Below, in pieces: positions 1 to 7,822 of a stretch of 44,116 nt of DNA. The position numbers and the translations under genes are program-made. The notes below the pieces were generated by a model. That model worked only from the letters and a program-made list of their open reading frames with translations, was not told where the DNA came from and did not search any database. Origin of the DNA: Armatimonadaceae bacterium (GTDB lineage Bacteria > Armatimonadota > Armatimonadia > Armatimonadales > Armatimonadaceae); assembly GCA_030447685.1 (NCBI GenBank), contig JAUJOK010000001.1, positions 116,120 through 160,235 of the forward strand. Reading direction: 5' to 3'. Positions within the stretch are counted from its first letter, which is position 1, and the number at the start of each line of letters is the position of its first letter.

Positions 1-2
1 CG

Positions 3-956
3 TCGCCGCCGTCTGCCGCGCTTATTGATAGAGACGCTGAAATCCGGGGCAGTTTGATTAAGGGCGAAGAGCTTTTAAAGTCCGGCGATGTCGCCAAAGC
101 CATCGTCCTTCTGCGACGGGTGGTGGATATGGCCCCGCGCTCCCCCGCACCCCGCGCTGCGCTCGTACGCGCCTATATTAAAGGCGGGCGCGCCGCTTCC
201 GCCGTGGACGAAGCGCGCAGCGCGCTCAGCCTCGTGCCCTCCTCGGACACGGCGGGACAGATCGAATTGACGCGGCTTCTGGCACAGGGGCTGGCAATGA
301 ACGGCGACACCACTGCCGCCCGCGCCATCTATGAGCAGATCATCGAGGCGCGAGGCAACGCTTCCTGGGCGCGATTGGCCCTGGCCGACCTTCTCATCAC
401 TCAGGGCAGGCTGGACGAAGCGGAAGCGCAATATCGCACGGTGCGCAAGGCGGAACCGACGAGCCGCGAAGCCACAGAGCGTTTGGCGCGTCTGCGCGCC
501 GCGCGGGGCGACTATCGCGGGGCGCTGGAGGAGCTAAGCCAGGCAGAAATTGACGGCGCGGTGCGCTATCTGGTCGCGCGCGATCTCTTTGTTAACGGCG
601 CGAACACGATGATCGCCGCCGTCCTGCGCGACCAGAAGGCTTTCGAGCAAAGCCGTATGTCCCGTGATGTATTTTTCACGGCATCGGACGCCCAGGCGCG
701 ACGGGCGGGCGAGATGCTGCTGATGCTGCGCGGCGCTCCCCCTTCCGGCGATTCCACCCTGCTGCGTGCGTACCGACACCGCATGCTGGCGGCATCGCTG
801 CTGTCCCAGGCAATGGCGAGCGTCCTTTCCTACCTGGATACCGGAGAAAGCGCCGCCAATTCCAAGGCAACCGTACTGCTATCGGAAGCGAAGCGGGAAA
901 TGGAGGAGGCGCTCGCGGTTGAGGAGGGACGCTCGACGGGGCAGCAGTCCTCGTGA
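3..956 (+). CDS. TPR-repeat protein (5' end outside window)
   Basis: The frame is open to the left edge of the window, so the N-terminus is probably missing. A TTG at 54 could also start a 300-residue form. The protein is alpha-helical, with helix-turn-helix pairs typical of tetratricopeptide repeats: GEELLKSGDVAKAIVLLRR near the start, then repeats containing ARAIYEQII and DEAEAQYRTV, up to about residue 165. The C-terminal third is helical but not recognisably TPR. TPRs are protein-interaction scaffolds; no partner can be named from sequence. Its stop overlaps the PilZ gene start (GTGA), so the two are translationally coupled and may work together, for example in type IV pilus or exopolysaccharide control. 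That functional link is inference. Confidence 0.75.
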   Translation, partial: SPPSAALIDRDAEIRGSLIKGEELLKSGDVAKAIVLLRRVVDMAPRSPAPRAALVRAYIKGGRAASAVDEARSALSLVPSSDTAGQIELTRLLAQGLAMNGDTTAARAIYEQIIEARGNASWARLALADLLITQGRLDEAEAQYRTVRKAEPTSREATERLARLRAARGDYRGALEELSQAEIDGAVRYLVARDLFVNGANTMIAAVLRDQKAFEQSRMSRDVFFTASDAQARRAGEMLLMLRGAPPSGDSTLLRAYRHRMLAASLLSQAMASVLSYLDTGESAANSKATVLLSEAKREMEEALAVEEGRSTGQQSS

Positions 957-1633
957 AGATCGAATACGTCGCCCCCTCGCTGCTTCTGCCGGAGATGCGC
1001 GTCGAAATCGAGGTCGGCGAGGGGGATTGGCCGGGCGTCTATGTTTCTCGTCTGGCGTCCCTGGCGGGAAGGAACATCGCCCTGGAAGCCCCGCTGCGTG
1101 AAGGCGTGCGCGTTCCCCTGCGCCCCGGCACGCCGCTCATCGCCCGCGCCCTCAGTTCCACCGGCCTCCTTTCGTGGGATGCGCGTGTGGTGGAGCGCTG
1201 TCTGGAACCCCGCCCCTTGCTGCTGGTAACGCGCCCCCCCCGCCTGATGGTCGTGCAGCGGCGTAATTTTTACCGCGTGTCGGCGCGGCTTCCGGTACTC
1301 TTTGCTCCCGCCGCCACGGAAGAGGAATTTTTCGAGCAGAGCGGTGTGCTCGTCAATCTCTCCGGGGGCGGGGCCGCACTGCGAGCCGCCTTGCCGCTGC
1401 GCGCCAGTGACTGGCTGCGCCTTCGCCTGCCGATCCCCGACAAAGAGGATGAGTTGGTGCTTGCCGCCGAGGTTGCCGGTGTGGACACGCGCCGTCTGCG
1501 CTGGGACATGGAGCGCATCGCCCGGCTGCGCTGGTCGGGCCTTTCCCGCCGCGACGAAGACCGCCTGTTCCGCTTCGTCCAATCCCTTGAACGCGCGCGC
1601 CTGCGCGAACGCCGCACCGCCCTACTAGACTAA
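953..1633 (+). CDS. PilZ domain protein (YcgR-like, c-di-GMP binding)
   Basis: A 226-residue protein with an N-terminal beta-rich YcgR/PilZN-like half (about residues 5-95) and a C-terminal PilZ domain. The PilZ signature is visible: the arginine-containing RRNFYRV motif near residue 102 and NLSGGGAALRA near 137, matching the RxxxR and (D/N)xSxxG elements that bind cyclic di-GMP. PilZ receptors of this two-domain type adjust motility or surface polysaccharide in response to c-di-GMP. The GTG start at 953 overlaps the upstream TPR gene stop in a GTGA junction, so the pair is an operon. No diguanylate cyclase or flagellar gene is in the window, so the output is unknown. The family assignment is solid; the role is inferred. 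Confidence 0.85.
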   Translation: MKIEYVAPSLLLPEMRVEIEVGEGDWPGVYVSRLASLAGRNIALEAPLREGVRVPLRPGTPLIARALSSTGLLSWDARVVERCLEPRPLLLVTRPPRLMVVQRRNFYRVSARLPVLFAPAATEEEFFEQSGVLVNLSGGGAALRAALPLRASDWLRLRLPIPDKEDELVLAAEVAGVDTRRLRWDMERIARLRWSGLSRRDEDRLFRFVQSLERARLRERRTALLD

Positions 1634-1639
1634 AAAACG

Positions 1640-2050
1640 ATGTACGCGCGCATCCTCGCGGGTCCTCACTCCACCGGCAAACCGGAAACTAAAAACCCTA
1701 CGTGGGAACAGATCGAGAACGCTATTCGCAGGATGGATCGTCAGGAATTGAGTTTAGTTCTTCTCGGTCACGCCAAGGATTCACCCTATATGGCTATTGG
1801 TGGCGGGTATGATGAAGAGCGGGAGACGAATCCACAACTGTTTATCTGTTGCGTCACCGACCCCGACCTGTCCAACCATACACTGATTGACCCGAGCAAA
1901 GGAGTCGAGCAGGTCTATGTCGTAACCGGTGGTCAGGAAGGCGATTTCCCGGCACGCATGGCCGTTAGCCTGGAATTGGTCCTGCGGGCAGCAAGAGCCT
2001 TCGCAGAACGAGGTGAACTCACTCCGTCGCTCCACTGGGTCCATGACTGA
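1640..2050 (+). CDS. Imm1-like immunity protein (tentative)
   Basis: A 136-residue soluble protein. The pattern of a central glycine-rich strand (MAIGGGYDEE), a VYVVTGGQEGDFP segment and a C-terminal helix ending in a tryptophan-containing tail (PSLHWVHD) resembles the Imm1 family, which neutralises toxins of contact-dependent or polymorphic toxin systems. It starts six bases after the PilZ stop without a clear Shine-Dalgarno, so it may be co-transcribed. The next gene is a SUKH-type protein, another common immunity fold, but no toxin gene lies nearby. The Imm1 assignment is from remembered family pattern and needs a profile search. It could also be an unrelated small alpha/beta protein. Confidence 0.5.
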   Translation: MYARILAGPHSTGKPETKNPTWEQIENAIRRMDRQELSLVLLGHAKDSPYMAIGGGYDEERETNPQLFICCVTDPDLSNHTLIDPSKGVEQVYVVTGGQEGDFPARMAVSLELVLRAARAFAERGELTPSLHWVHD

Positions 2051-2146
2051 GAAATCCGCGTCGCATCGGATGCAAATGCCGCCGATGCGTTTATCGTGAT
2101 AGCGGTTTCGTCGCACCGCCATGTCCAAGGCGGCAATCGGAGTGCA

Positions 2147-2692
2147 ATGGTAACGCTCATTCAACAAATTAAGCATTTCGTCACCAATCCAACTGCGCTA
2201 CCCAGCCAGGTTGCCGCCGCTGAGGAAGCTCTTGGCTTCGTATTACCGAGTTTTTTCCGCATCCTTTACATAGAAGTGGGCGATGGAGGGTTCGGACCGG
2301 GTTCTACGGGCCTTTATAGTCTGTCACATCTTGTGCAGACGTATCGCTATTACTGCGCCGACCCGGAGTGGCCTGAAGACGTTCTGGAGATCTGTGACCA
2401 TGGCTGTGGGATTACCTCCAATCTATGGTGCGGCAGCCCAGGTGTTCCCGTCGTGCGTTTGGACCCGAACTTCGAAGAATATGAGCCAGTAGCACCTCGC
2501 GCCTATTTCACGGATAACCTGTTCCGCCTTCCGCCCCAGAGTGGTCCCTGTTGGATAGAGGCAGCATCTTTAGAGGCCTGGTTTCAGGCATGGGTGAACC
2601 AAATGGAAGAGGCGCAGGAGATGCAACGGAGATACAAGGAAGCGTACGATAAGTATCATAAATCCGTCAGCGGCGAAGCCGGGGCAGTGTAA
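2147..2692 (+). CDS. SMI1/KNR4 (SUKH) family protein
   Basis: A 181-residue protein with the SUKH fold pattern: an N-terminal helix followed by AAEEALGFVLPSFFRILY, then VGDGGFGPG and GLYSLSHLV, which match the conserved LPxxyrxlY, NGG/DGGfGPg and iysl blocks. SUKH proteins in bacteria are mostly immunity proteins against nuclease or deaminase toxins. The ATG at 2147 is chosen over an upstream in-frame start at 2096 because the domain begins just after it and GGAG lies 4 bases upstream. A 30-residue charged, glutamine/glutamate-rich helix forms the C-terminus. It follows the Imm1-like gene in the same direction, giving two immunity-type genes with no cognate toxin in view. It converges on the potassium channel gene, with only 40 bases between the stops. 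Confidence 0.75.
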   Translation: MVTLIQQIKHFVTNPTALPSQVAAAEEALGFVLPSFFRILYIEVGDGGFGPGSTGLYSLSHLVQTYRYYCADPEWPEDVLEICDHGCGITSNLWCGSPGVPVVRLDPNFEEYEPVAPRAYFTDNLFRLPPQSGPCWIEAASLEAWFQAWVNQMEEAQEMQRRYKEAYDKYHKSVSGEAGAV

Positions 2693-2732
2693 CCCTACTG
2701 TACCTGTGCATACACCACTTGCCGGTGGCGCG

Positions 2733-4061
2733 TCAGGTGCATTCTTGCCCAATGACGGGGGCAGGGCGGCTGTCATTATCCGTTGCTTCCGACGCAATAG
2801 CATGCTCCACGAAGATCGGCGCGGCGACCTCAGCGGACGACAGCAGCGTGTAGGCATCCGAGACGGCGTGGATACGGCTGGCGAGATCGGGGTCGAAGCA
2901 GCGCAGAATCAGGCGCATCGGTCGGTCAGGTCGGCGCTCTTCGACAACCGACTGCGCCACCAGGCCGATTTCCAGATTGATCGCATCGTCCGAGGTCGCG
3001 GCGATAAGCGCGCGGGCGCGGTCGATACCGGCGCGGAAAAGAAGGTCGGGCCGGGTCGCGTCGCCTACCAGCAGCGGAATACGCGACGATAAGTTGGCCC
3101 AGTGAACGTCGCCCGGCGTCTGGTCCACCACGACGACCTTTGCCCGGCGCGCCAGCAAATCCTCGGCCACCTCAAAGCCGACGCTTCCCAGTCCGCATAA
3201 GATCACATGCCCCCGATAACGCCGCGCCGCACGTTCGGCCCGCAGTTTGGCTGCCGACCCGGACAGGAGAAAGTTAGTCAAAAACGACGACAGAACGGCG
3301 ATCAAGGTGATGCCGCTGAACATCAAAAGCGATCCGAACAGCTTAACAAGGGCAGGTTCGTATTGCAGGTTGATGTCACCGAACCCTACCGTGGTTACGA
3401 TTGTCGTCGTGAAATAGATGGAGTCCACCAGGGACAGGCCCAGCGTGTGCTGAAAAACGGCGACCCCCATCAGGAACAAAATGACCAGCGTCACCGCGAT
3501 AACGCGCGGCCCTCCTGTGCGCGTCCCATGGACCTGTGGCGGCGTATCGAGGGAAAGGCGGCGCGGCAGGCGCGGCGTAGAATCACTTGAAGCGCGCGGA
3601 GGAAGCACCAAGGGCTGAGTATCGAGCGCGGCGCGGGTAAACTCGCGGGCCGCCAGAACCGGCGGCGACAGGACGGCGTCGATTCCGAAGTCACAGCGCA
3701 GGCGCTCCCCTAACTTATCGGAGTCGAGCCGCATGACGATACGGACGTGCGGCGAAATGCGGCGCACATCCAGCGCCGTTTCCAGATTGGCCGCATCGGC
3801 GGAGGATGCCAGAATCAGAGCGCGCGCATGCTCCACGGCAGCCGCCCGCAGCGATTCCGGAAAGCGAAAGTCCCCCTCCACCAGGCGCGCTCCCAGCGCG
3901 ATTACCTGCTGCTTGCGGTCCGTGCGTGTCGCCGCGTTGGTAATCACCACCACCGGCAGCTCTTTTTCGCGCAAAAGCTCCACAATACGCAGGCCGAACC
4001 GCCCCAACCCGCAAACCACGAAATGGCCGTTCTCGGTTCCGGTGTCGCTTGTTTCGTCCAC
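2733..4061 (-). CDS. Potassium channel with flanking RCK (TrkA-N) domains
   Basis: A 442-residue protein with the order RCK domain, two-helix pore, RCK domain. The first Rossmann-type TrkA-N domain starts at GLGRFG (18-23). The first membrane helix is about 188-208, the pore loop carries the TVGFGD selectivity filter (224-229), and the second helix is about 240-266. A second TrkA-N domain starts at GLGSVGFEV (290-298). The filter identifies it as a K+ channel. Kch/MthK relatives usually have the RCK domain only after the pore, so the N-terminal copy is unusual and would put eight nucleotide- or ion-sensing lobes on a tetramer (inference). The start codon is GTG at 4061 and coincides with the predicted transcription start. 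Confidence 0.88.
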   Translation of the reverse strand: MDETSDTGTENGHFVVCGLGRFGLRIVELLREKELPVVVITNAATRTDRKQQVIALGARLVEGDFRFPESLRAAAVEHARALILASSADAANLETALDVRRISPHVRIVMRLDSDKLGERLRCDFGIDAVLSPPVLAAREFTRAALDTQPLVLPPRASSDSTPRLPRRLSLDTPPQVHGTRTGGPRVIAVTLVILFLMGVAVFQHTLGLSLVDSIYFTTTIVTTVGFGDINLQYEPALVKLFGSLLMFSGITLIAVLSSFLTNFLLSGSAAKLRAERAARRYRGHVILCGLGSVGFEVAEDLLARRAKVVVVDQTPGDVHWANLSSRIPLLVGDATRPDLLFRAGIDRARALIAATSDDAINLEIGLVAQSVVEERRPDRPMRLILRCFDPDLASRIHAVSDAYTLLSSAEVAAPIFVEHAIASEATDNDSRPAPVIGQECT

Positions 4062-4067
4062 GTCCCT

Positions 4068-4096
4068 ATTATCCGCCGCCGCCTGCGGGGTGTCAA
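4068..4096 (-). promoter_or_regulatory. Sigma-70 promoter of the RCK potassium channel gene (leaderless)
   Basis: Read on the minus strand: TTGACA (4096-4091), a 17-base spacer, then GATAAT (4073-4068). Initiation six or seven bases downstream falls at about 4061-4062, which is the GTG start codon itself. There is therefore no room for a ribosome binding site, and the mRNA is predicted to be leaderless. Confidence 0.65.
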
Positions 4097-4189
4097 GCAG
4101 CGCAGAAAGGAAGGGAATGGAGGGGAGGAAATGCCCCGTTACGCGCCGAATATAAAGGCAACCTCAGTCCTCAGAGAGGTGGACGACGC

Positions 4190-4546
4190 TTGGCAACCTT
4201 GAATCCCCGAGCCAGATCGGTGGCGCAGCCTATCGCTGCGCCGGACAGCACGACGCAGGCACACTCCTCGACCCGCATACGCCGCGCTGTCGTCTTTGGA
4301 CTGGGCACGCTGCTCATCATCTTCAACGCCTACTTCGGCACCTATGCTTACGTGGTCGTACAGGCGCTTATCTGGACGCAGACCGCTTTGCTGCGCGGCC
4401 CTGTCGTACTGCTCTTCTTCCTGGTTCTGCTCAATCTGCTCGTTATCCGCCTTGCCCGGCGCTGGGCGCTGACACAGGCGGAACTGCTTCTGCTGTACTC
4501 GATGCTGTGCCTGGGAACCTGCGCTGCTGGTTACGGCTTCGTGTAG
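4190..4546 (+). CDS. DUF6785-type membrane protein, N-terminal part before in-frame TAG
   Basis: This is the N-terminal 118 residues of a polytopic membrane protein whose remainder continues in the same frame from 4562. TTG at 4190 is the preferred start: GAGAGGTGG ends seven bases upstream and the first membrane helix (VVFGLGTLLIIFNAYFGTY) follows after a short polar tail. A second helix (VVLLFFLVLLNLLVI) and part of a third (LLLLYSMLCLGTCAAGYGFV) are present before a TAG at 4544-4546. The reading frame does not shift across the stop, so the likely cause is one base substitution (a nonsense mutation or base-call error). On its own this fragment would be non-functional. Confidence 0.6.
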   Translation: MATLNPRARSVAQPIAAPDSTTQAHSSTRIRRAVVFGLGTLLIIFNAYFGTYAYVVVQALIWTQTALLRGPVVLLFFLVLLNLLVIRLARRWALTQAELLLLYSMLCLGTCAAGYGFV

Positions 4547-4561
4547 ATTCTTATAAACCAG

Positions 4562-6214
4562 ATGGCCGCACCGTTCTACGAAAACTACGCGACGAGCAGC
4601 AGCGGATTCAAAGATCGGCTGTGGCCCCATATCCCCGAGTGGCTCGCGCCGCGTGCGCCGGAGGTAATCAATCCCTTTTTCCGGGGCAATGCGACGCTGT
4701 ACGACCCGCAGATTCTGGCCGGGTGGGCCGTTCCGGTACTGGCCTGGAGTTCATTCATCTTCGCCATCTTCTGGGTGCTGTTGTGCGCGGTGACGCTGGT
4801 CCGCCGCCAGTGGATCGAGGAAGAGCGTCTGACGTTCCCACTCGTGCTGCTTCCTTTGGAGATGACCGAGAGCGGCGGGGCGACCCCGTTCTGGAAGAAC
4901 AGGCTGATGTGGGCGGGATTCCTGGTGGCCGGGCTGCTGGAAAGCGTCAACGCGCTGAACTTCCTGTATCCGTCCGTTCCCACCGTTCCGATAAAGCCCA
5001 TCGGCCCGAATCAGCTTGACCAGTTTTTTACGACGCGCCCCTGGAATCAGGTGGGCCAGTTTCGGCTGGCCTTTTACCCGTTTGTGATCGGAATCGCCTA
5101 TCTGCTGTCGCTGGATGTTTCATTTTCCTGCTGGTTCTTATACTTGTGCGTCAAACTCGCCAATATCGCCAGCGTAGTTCTGGGGATTTCCGAGGGAGGC
5201 GGCTCCGGCCCGGCGAACCGCGCACCGTTTATCCGCGAGCAGGGGGTCGGTGCTTTCATCGGCATCGCCGTCTTTTCCGCCTGGATGGCGCGGCGGGCGC
5301 TGGCAAAGGCGTGGCAGGAGATGAAGCGCCCGACCGGAGCGGACCGCGACGAGATGATGTCGTTCCGTCTGGCCCTGATCGGTGGCGGCGTGGGCCTTCT
5401 GTTTATGGTCGGTTTTTTGACGCTGGCCGGATTACCTATCCACGTTTCGGCCCTCTTTGTTTTCGTCTACCTCGCTTTTTCGCTCACTCTGGCGCGCATC
5501 GTGTCCGAGGCGGGAGCGGGCTGGGCATGGGCGCCCTCCTGGTCCCCCGCCGCGTTCGCCACGGATACGTTCGGGGCCAATGCGCTTCCGGCAAAGAGCC
5601 TGACGGTGCTGCAAGGGTATACGTCGTGGATGTCGGACATGCGCGATAACCCGATGCCGCAGCAGTCGCAAAGCGCGAAGCTCGGGCAGGTTGCCGGTAT
5701 CCCGGCGCGCGCTTTTCTGCTGCCGTTGGTCTGGGCCTCGGCGTTCGGTATTCTGTGCGCGTTCTGGGCGCATCTGGACATCTATTATACGTATGGCGCG
5801 GCCACCGCCAAGGTGCGCCCGGCCCTGGCGAACGGCGCGACCGGCCCCTTCCGGCAGGCGTCCGCGCTTCTGCTCACCCCGACGTATGCGGACATGCCGG
5901 GCCTGATCGCGGCGTTCTTCGGCGTGCTGATCGCCATTGTCTTTTCGGTTCTGCGCCAGCAGTTCCCGTGGTGGCCGCTGCACCCGCTGGGGTACGCGCT
6001 GGCAGTCACGCCGAGCATGGACTATATGTGGTTCCCGTTCTTCCTGGCCTGGCTCGCGAAGTACCTGACACTGCGCTACGGGGGCATTCGCGCCTATCGG
6101 GCCGCCCTCCCCTTCTTTCTCGGCCTGATCCTGGGCGACTACGTGGTGCCGACGCTCTGGGGCGTCTTCGGCATGGCGACGGGCTACCAGCAGTACATGT
6201 CCTTCCCGCACTGA
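4562..6214 (+). CDS. DUF6785/DUF6784-type polytopic membrane protein (main body)
   Basis: The larger part of a membrane protein interrupted at 4544; with the upstream piece the full product would be about 674 residues. It has roughly ten hydrophobic segments, a soluble loop near residues 10-50 (APFYENYATSSSGF, HIPEWLAPR), the VRRQWIEEERLTFPL motif on the cytoplasmic side after the next helix, and a C-terminal region with HPLGYALAVTPSMDYMW and the final GLILGDYVVPTLWGV segment. These blocks match an uncharacterised OPT-like family (DUF6785 N-terminal, DUF6784 C-terminal) common in Armatimonadota and Planctomycetes; the DUF numbers are from memory. The substrate is unknown. The ATG at 4562 has no convincing ribosome site and cuts a conserved loop, so it is unlikely to be the natural start. 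Confidence 0.7.
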   Translation: MAAPFYENYATSSSGFKDRLWPHIPEWLAPRAPEVINPFFRGNATLYDPQILAGWAVPVLAWSSFIFAIFWVLLCAVTLVRRQWIEEERLTFPLVLLPLEMTESGGATPFWKNRLMWAGFLVAGLLESVNALNFLYPSVPTVPIKPIGPNQLDQFFTTRPWNQVGQFRLAFYPFVIGIAYLLSLDVSFSCWFLYLCVKLANIASVVLGISEGGGSGPANRAPFIREQGVGAFIGIAVFSAWMARRALAKAWQEMKRPTGADRDEMMSFRLALIGGGVGLLFMVGFLTLAGLPIHVSALFVFVYLAFSLTLARIVSEAGAGWAWAPSWSPAAFATDTFGANALPAKSLTVLQGYTSWMSDMRDNPMPQQSQSAKLGQVAGIPARAFLLPLVWASAFGILCAFWAHLDIYYTYGAATAKVRPALANGATGPFRQASALLLTPTYADMPGLIAAFFGVLIAIVFSVLRQQFPWWPLHPLGYALAVTPSMDYMWFPFFLAWLAKYLTLRYGGIRAYRAALPFFLGLILGDYVVPTLWGVFGMATGYQQYMSFPH

Positions 6215-6223
6215 CAAACGTCT

Positions 6224-6511
6224 TTATACCGTGCAGTAACGCCGTAACTTTTCCACGTCGCGTATCAGCAGATGGCCACGGCTGTCCGTCTGGCCGAGCG
6301 CGCCGCTTGTTCTCAGCCGGGTCAGGCGCGGCTGACCGTTTCGCGCTGCCGCCCAACGAGCGGGAGACACACAAGCAGGCAGTTTCGACGGCGTGAGCGG
6401 CGCTGATAGGCGAAACCCTCTTTTCTGCCGCCTGGACGGAAGGACGCGCCCTGTCCTGGGAGCAGGCGATCCCGTACGCCTTACAAAAACAGGAGGGATA
6501 GAAGCCGACAA
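6224..6511 (-). CDS. Possible remnant of a small helix-turn-helix protein
   Basis: The stretch between the DUF6785 gene and the PRC-barrel-like gene has no clear gene. On the minus strand a 95-codon frame ends with LRTSGALGQTDSRGHLLIRD and VEKLRR. This resembles the second helix and wing of excisionase or MerR-like DNA-binding domains, where a GxLxxxxDxxGxxxI pattern precedes a VExLR helix. The upstream half is low-complexity arginine/proline sequence and there is no ribosome site, so any gene here is broken or the similarity is chance. I give it low weight. Confidence 0.15.
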   Translation of the reverse strand: MSASIPPVFVRRTGSPAPRTGRVLPSRRQKRGFRLSAPLTPSKLPACVSPARWAAARNGQPRLTRLRTSGALGQTDSRGHLLIRDVEKLRRYCTV

Positions 6512-6530
6512 TAACGGCTTCTATCCCTCC
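6492..6530 (-). terminator. Intrinsic terminator after the PRC-barrel-like gene
   Basis: A perfect 16-base-pair stem (6492-6507 with 6515-6530) around a seven-base loop. On the minus strand it is followed by TGTTTTTG, the T-tract expected of a rho-independent terminator for the genes transcribed from the right. The plus-strand side is only mildly T-rich, so termination from the DUF6785 gene is possible but weaker. Confidence 0.75.
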
Positions 6531-6563
6531 TTCGCTTTGCGGCATAAGCAGCAGCGGCTTCTG

Positions 6564-6812
6564 CTACGTGGGTGGCGTCAGGTTAGCGGCTTCCTCGCGG
6601 CTCATGTCCACATGAACCACGCCGTCTTCCACCGAAGTGACCCGGTCGCCGGGCACGAACACATTCGCGCTGAACAGGCCGTGCGACATCAGGAATCCCC
6701 GGAAAATATCCGCATCCCCATCCGCCACGACCTCGGCGATGGTGCCCAGGTCCGCATCCGTGCCGCGAACCCGCATGCCCGGCTCCATCAATCGGTAACT
6801 ACCGCGCTCCAT
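6564..6812 (-). CDS. Small PRC-barrel / DUF2171-like protein
   Basis: An 82-residue protein rich in beta strands. The run GMRVRGTDADLGTIAEVV followed by FSANVFVPGDRVTSVEDGVV has the layout of PRC-barrel or DUF2171 domains: a strand, a turn around a conserved Gly-x-Val, and a VPxxxVxxVxxGxVxL ending. Such modules bind proteins or RNA; the specific role is unknown. The ATG at 6812 has GGAAGGA just upstream and overlaps the stop of the PEP-CTERM gene by 14 bases. A later ATG at 6788 lacks a ribosome site. A strong terminator follows, making this the last gene of a minus-strand unit. Confidence 0.6.
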   Translation of the reverse strand: MERGSYRLMEPGMRVRGTDADLGTIAEVVADGDADIFRGFLMSHGLFSANVFVPGDRVTSVEDGVVHVDMSREEAANLTPPT

Positions 6813-7614
6813 CGTCCTTCCGGTTCTTCCGGCGGCGCAGTGCCATCAGCACGGCAGGCGCACCGAAAGCGATCAGCGCCACGGTTCCCGGTTCGGGAAT
6901 CTCGGTCGTCGGAGGGCGGTCTCCGCCTCCCCCGGCGAACGCCAGCGGAACGAAAATAGCGGGCCAGAGCGGAATACCGCCGCCGCCACCCGATACCGCC
7001 GCCGGAATCGCAAGCTGCGACCCGCCGCCCGCGCCGGTAACGCCGCCGATGAACGGTGTCGTCAAGCCATAGGTTTCGACCTGGGGCGACACCCGCGTGA
7101 CCGGAATGTTCGGCGGCAGCGCCGCGACCTGCGTGGTTCGCGGCAGCATCGCGGTGCGCGGGGGCCGGGGCATGATCGGCAGAGTATTCGTCATCGGGTT
7201 GGCGCAAAGCCATTTCAGGACCGGTACGCCGGAGCGGTTGGCCCAAACCCTGGTTCCCTTTTTCATGCGCTGGCGAACACCGTAGATCTGGCCGTTCTTC
7301 CGGACGCCGTAAACCGTAACGGTGCGCTCCTGCGGCAGCCGGTACGGAATCAGCGCGCGGCGGACGAACTCCACCACCTCCGTCTCGCTGACACCGAAGT
7401 GCTTGGCGAACCGTTTTCGAAGCACGGCGTTCGTTCTTACTTCCTGAACCAGCTCGCTGGTGGAATCCACCTGATAGCGCAGGAAAGAGTCCGGCGAGTT
7501 CGGCTCATAACGCCGCTGCGCCAGCACGCTCCCACCGGTCAGCAGTGCCGCAAGCGTCACTATACTCAGCGTACGTGCATGCGGCTTCATATGGCTCATG
7601 AATGATTTCTTCAT
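6799..7614 (-). CDS. PEP-CTERM sorting-domain protein
   Basis: About 271 residues from the ATG at 7614, chosen because the typical signal peptide (MKKSFMSH then LSIVTLAALLTGGSVLAQ) begins there; a longer frame to 7713 adds only a basic low-complexity stretch. After the predicted cleavage the mature part starts QRRYEPNSPDSF. A globular N-terminal half (about residues 25-140) is followed by a proline/glycine-rich linker with several GGGG runs. The C-terminus is a textbook PEP-CTERM signal: PEPGTVALIAFGAPAVLMAL followed by RRRKNRK. Exosortase-type enzymes recognise this for processing and surface delivery, usually with exopolysaccharide production. No exosortase lies in the window. The function of the mature domain is unknown. 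Confidence 0.8.
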   Translation of the reverse strand: MKKSFMSHMKPHARTLSIVTLAALLTGGSVLAQRRYEPNSPDSFLRYQVDSTSELVQEVRTNAVLRKRFAKHFGVSETEVVEFVRRALIPYRLPQERTVTVYGVRKNGQIYGVRQRMKKGTRVWANRSGVPVLKWLCANPMTNTLPIMPRPPRTAMLPRTTQVAALPPNIPVTRVSPQVETYGLTTPFIGGVTGAGGGSQLAIPAAVSGGGGGIPLWPAIFVPLAFAGGGGDRPPTTEIPEPGTVALIAFGAPAVLMALRRRKNRKDDGAR

Positions 7615-7822
7615 ACCTGCACATGTCCTTTTCTCACCGGGACGCGCAGCACAGGGGCAGCGCGACGGGGGGAGATTTGAGCGGCGGTTTTTGGTCCGCC
7701 TGCTGCGATTCATTTTTCCCGACGTAAGAGCAACCTAAAACGAGAAAAAATACTGTTTCTTATGCCTTTATTCGACCCAGCGTCCCTTTTTCCCTGCCTT
7801 TTATATCGAGTGCAAAAAAAAC

